From: an uncultured bacterium
Lineage (GTDB): Bacteria > Bacteroidota > Bacteroidia > Bacteroidales > Paludibacteraceae
DNA: 6,981 nucleotides
Assembly: GCA_946183755.1 (NCBI GenBank)
Contig: CAMHCZ010000099.1
Location: 1-6,981, forward strand
Direction: 5' to 3'
Shown here: one piece after another, positions 6,485-6,981 of the stretch
How positions within the stretch are numbered: position 1 is the stretch's first letter
How the letters are laid out: each line of letters opens with the position of its first letter
Notes under the pieces: generated by a model
What the model saw: only the letters and a program-made list of their open reading frames with translations
What the model was told of the DNA's origin: nothing
Database searches by the model: none
Made by a program: the position numbers and the translations under genes

Positions 6485-6634
6485 GTTTTGTTTTGTTAGG
6501 TTTAAAAATTCTATATATAAAAATACCGCCAAATGCAGCTCTATGATAAGGTCTGCATAATGACGGTGCGTTTCTTAAGTTTTATTAGACAGATGTCCGG
6601 AGCTCTGAGAAATAATGTCTCCTTTACCGTTGCT
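6485..6634 (-). other. zapA-rny intergenic region with inverted repeats; possible leader or small RNA
   Basis: A 150-base gap with no open frame of note on either strand. It holds an inverted repeat ATGCAG/CTGCAT (6533-6538 and 6553-6558, 14-base spacer). A longer-range pair is acggt (6563-6567) and accgt (6626-6630). Between the latter lie two competing small hairpins, GGAG/CTCC (6599-6602, 6619-6622) and GAGA/TCTC (6607-6610, 6618-6621). A weak -7-like TGCATTTG lies on the minus strand at 6537-6530, without a clear -33, about 45 bases before the rny start. No U-tailed terminator follows zapA, so co-transcription of zapA and rny is likely, with this stretch as spacer or rny leader. A 6S-like RNA is conceivable since such genes occur next to zapA in proteobacteria, but I cannot draw a convincing 6S fold. 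Confidence 0.35.
6533..6558. repeat. Inverted repeat overlapping the weak rny -7-like box
   Basis: The 6-bp arms ATGCAG and CTGCAT are perfect and separated by 14 bases (6539-6552). The left arm overlaps the weak minus-strand box TGCATTTG. The repeat could be an operator or an RNA hairpin at the start of the rny leader, but arms this short can arise by chance. Confidence 0.3.
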
Positions 6635-6952
6635 CTATTTCTTCTCCGTGTGCTGGGAGTTGAATTGGTTTAGTTCGTTGTTTATCTGTTCAAGACTGTT
6701 CTGCAGGTCGGCCTTGCCGTTGTTCAGCTGTGCTTTCTTGCAGTTGAATGCCTCGCTCAGGCAAGCCATTATTAGAATCTTCTTAGTGTCTTGTGTCTCG
6801 CTTGTGCCAGCAAACATCTGCCTGTACTGGTTGATTGTCTTCACAACGCTGTCCTGGGCCTTTCTGTAGAGCTCTTCCTCTTCTCTCTTGATAGTGAGAG
6901 TCAGTTTCTCTCCCATTACGCTAAGAGTGATTTTCAGTTCATCATTCTCCAT
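6635..6952 (-). CDS. zapA: Cell division protein ZapA
   Basis: ZapA binds FtsZ and bundles its filaments, stabilising the division ring in the cytoplasm. The 105-residue protein has the family layout. An N-terminal beta-rich domain (KITLSVMGEKLTLTIKREEE, residues 7-26) is followed by LYRKAQDSVVKTINQYRQMF, the counterpart of the start of the ZapA helix. The long C-terminal helix (about 56-100), which should form the antiparallel coiled coil, is rich in Gln, Asn, Leu and Lys. Length is normal for the family. The ATG at 6952 fits the family start; the ATG six bases upstream in another frame stops after five codons. It is upstream of rny on the same strand with a 150-base gap. In Bacteroidales, as I recall, zapA and rny are commonly neighbours, with a small coiled-coil protein gene and pheT further upstream outside this window. 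Sequence identity in ZapA is low in general, but pattern and context together make the call good. Confidence 0.88.
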   Translation of the reverse strand: MENDELKITLSVMGEKLTLTIKREEEELYRKAQDSVVKTINQYRQMFAGTSETQDTKKILIMACLSEAFNCKKAQLNNGKADLQNSLEQINNELNQFNSQHTEKK

Positions 6953-6981
6953 CTGGCATCAAAAATTCACTGTCTTATTTC
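6953..6981 (-). other. Start of the region upstream of zapA, too short to assign
   Basis: The last 29 bases, read on the minus strand, contain stop codons in all frames (TAA, TGA, TGA), so an upstream gene could end here. One frame reads EIRQ followed by TGA at 6971-6969, but nothing this short can be identified. No promoter box or Shine-Dalgarno is visible in front of the zapA ATG. Confidence 0.3.

Noticed and set aside
6485..6634. A confident 6S RNA call in the zapA-rny gap
   Set aside because: The neighbourhood of zapA is suggestive, but I could not draw a long closing stem with a central bubble, and the gap is shorter than a typical 6S RNA of about 180 bases.
1..6981. Mobile element, phage, defence or toxin-antitoxin system
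   Set aside because: No transposase, integrase, terminal repeats, CRISPR-like repeats or defence domains are visible; every sizeable gene but one has a housekeeping assignment or a plain TPR-protein architecture.

Overview
The window looks like ordinary core chromosome of a member of the Bacteroidota, most likely order Bacteroidales. Three things point there. The upstream regions carry the Bacteroidota-type -7 box (TAnnTTTG), exact in three well-placed copies. The start codons follow A-rich leaders with no clear Shine-Dalgarno sequence. The proteins (AIR synthase of an enlarged divergent type, RNase Y of about 511 residues, TPR protein with one membrane anchor, RibH) resemble their Bacteroidales versions. 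Genus cannot be fixed from the sequence alone.

Layout. Left block, minus strand: a membrane-anchored TPR protein (468-1148) followed after 4 bases by ribH (riboflavin synthesis), which runs off the left edge a few codons before its expected end. A 144-base divergent promoter region separates it from the plus-strand block: recF (1293-2399), a small two-helix membrane protein overlapping it by one base (2399-2674), then a new promoter, a purM-type AIR synthase (2759-3928) and the endoribonuclease gene yicC (3956-4825). Two tandem hairpin terminators (4846-4929) separate yicC from the converging minus-strand block: zapA (6635-6952) upstream and rny (RNase Y, 4949-6484) downstream, with a 150-base gap that contains inverted repeats and no gene I can name.

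The genes are housekeeping functions: recombinational repair (RecF), purine and riboflavin synthesis (PurM, RibH), RNA turnover (YicC, RNase Y) and cell division (ZapA). All frames are intact; there are no insertion sequences, tRNAs, rRNAs, CRISPR arrays or signs of recent transfer. I do not see a previously undescribed system. The items most worth a second look are the unrecognised small membrane protein coupled to recF, the insertion and altered motifs in the PurM homologue, the structured zapA-rny gap, and the way two RNases converge on one terminator region.
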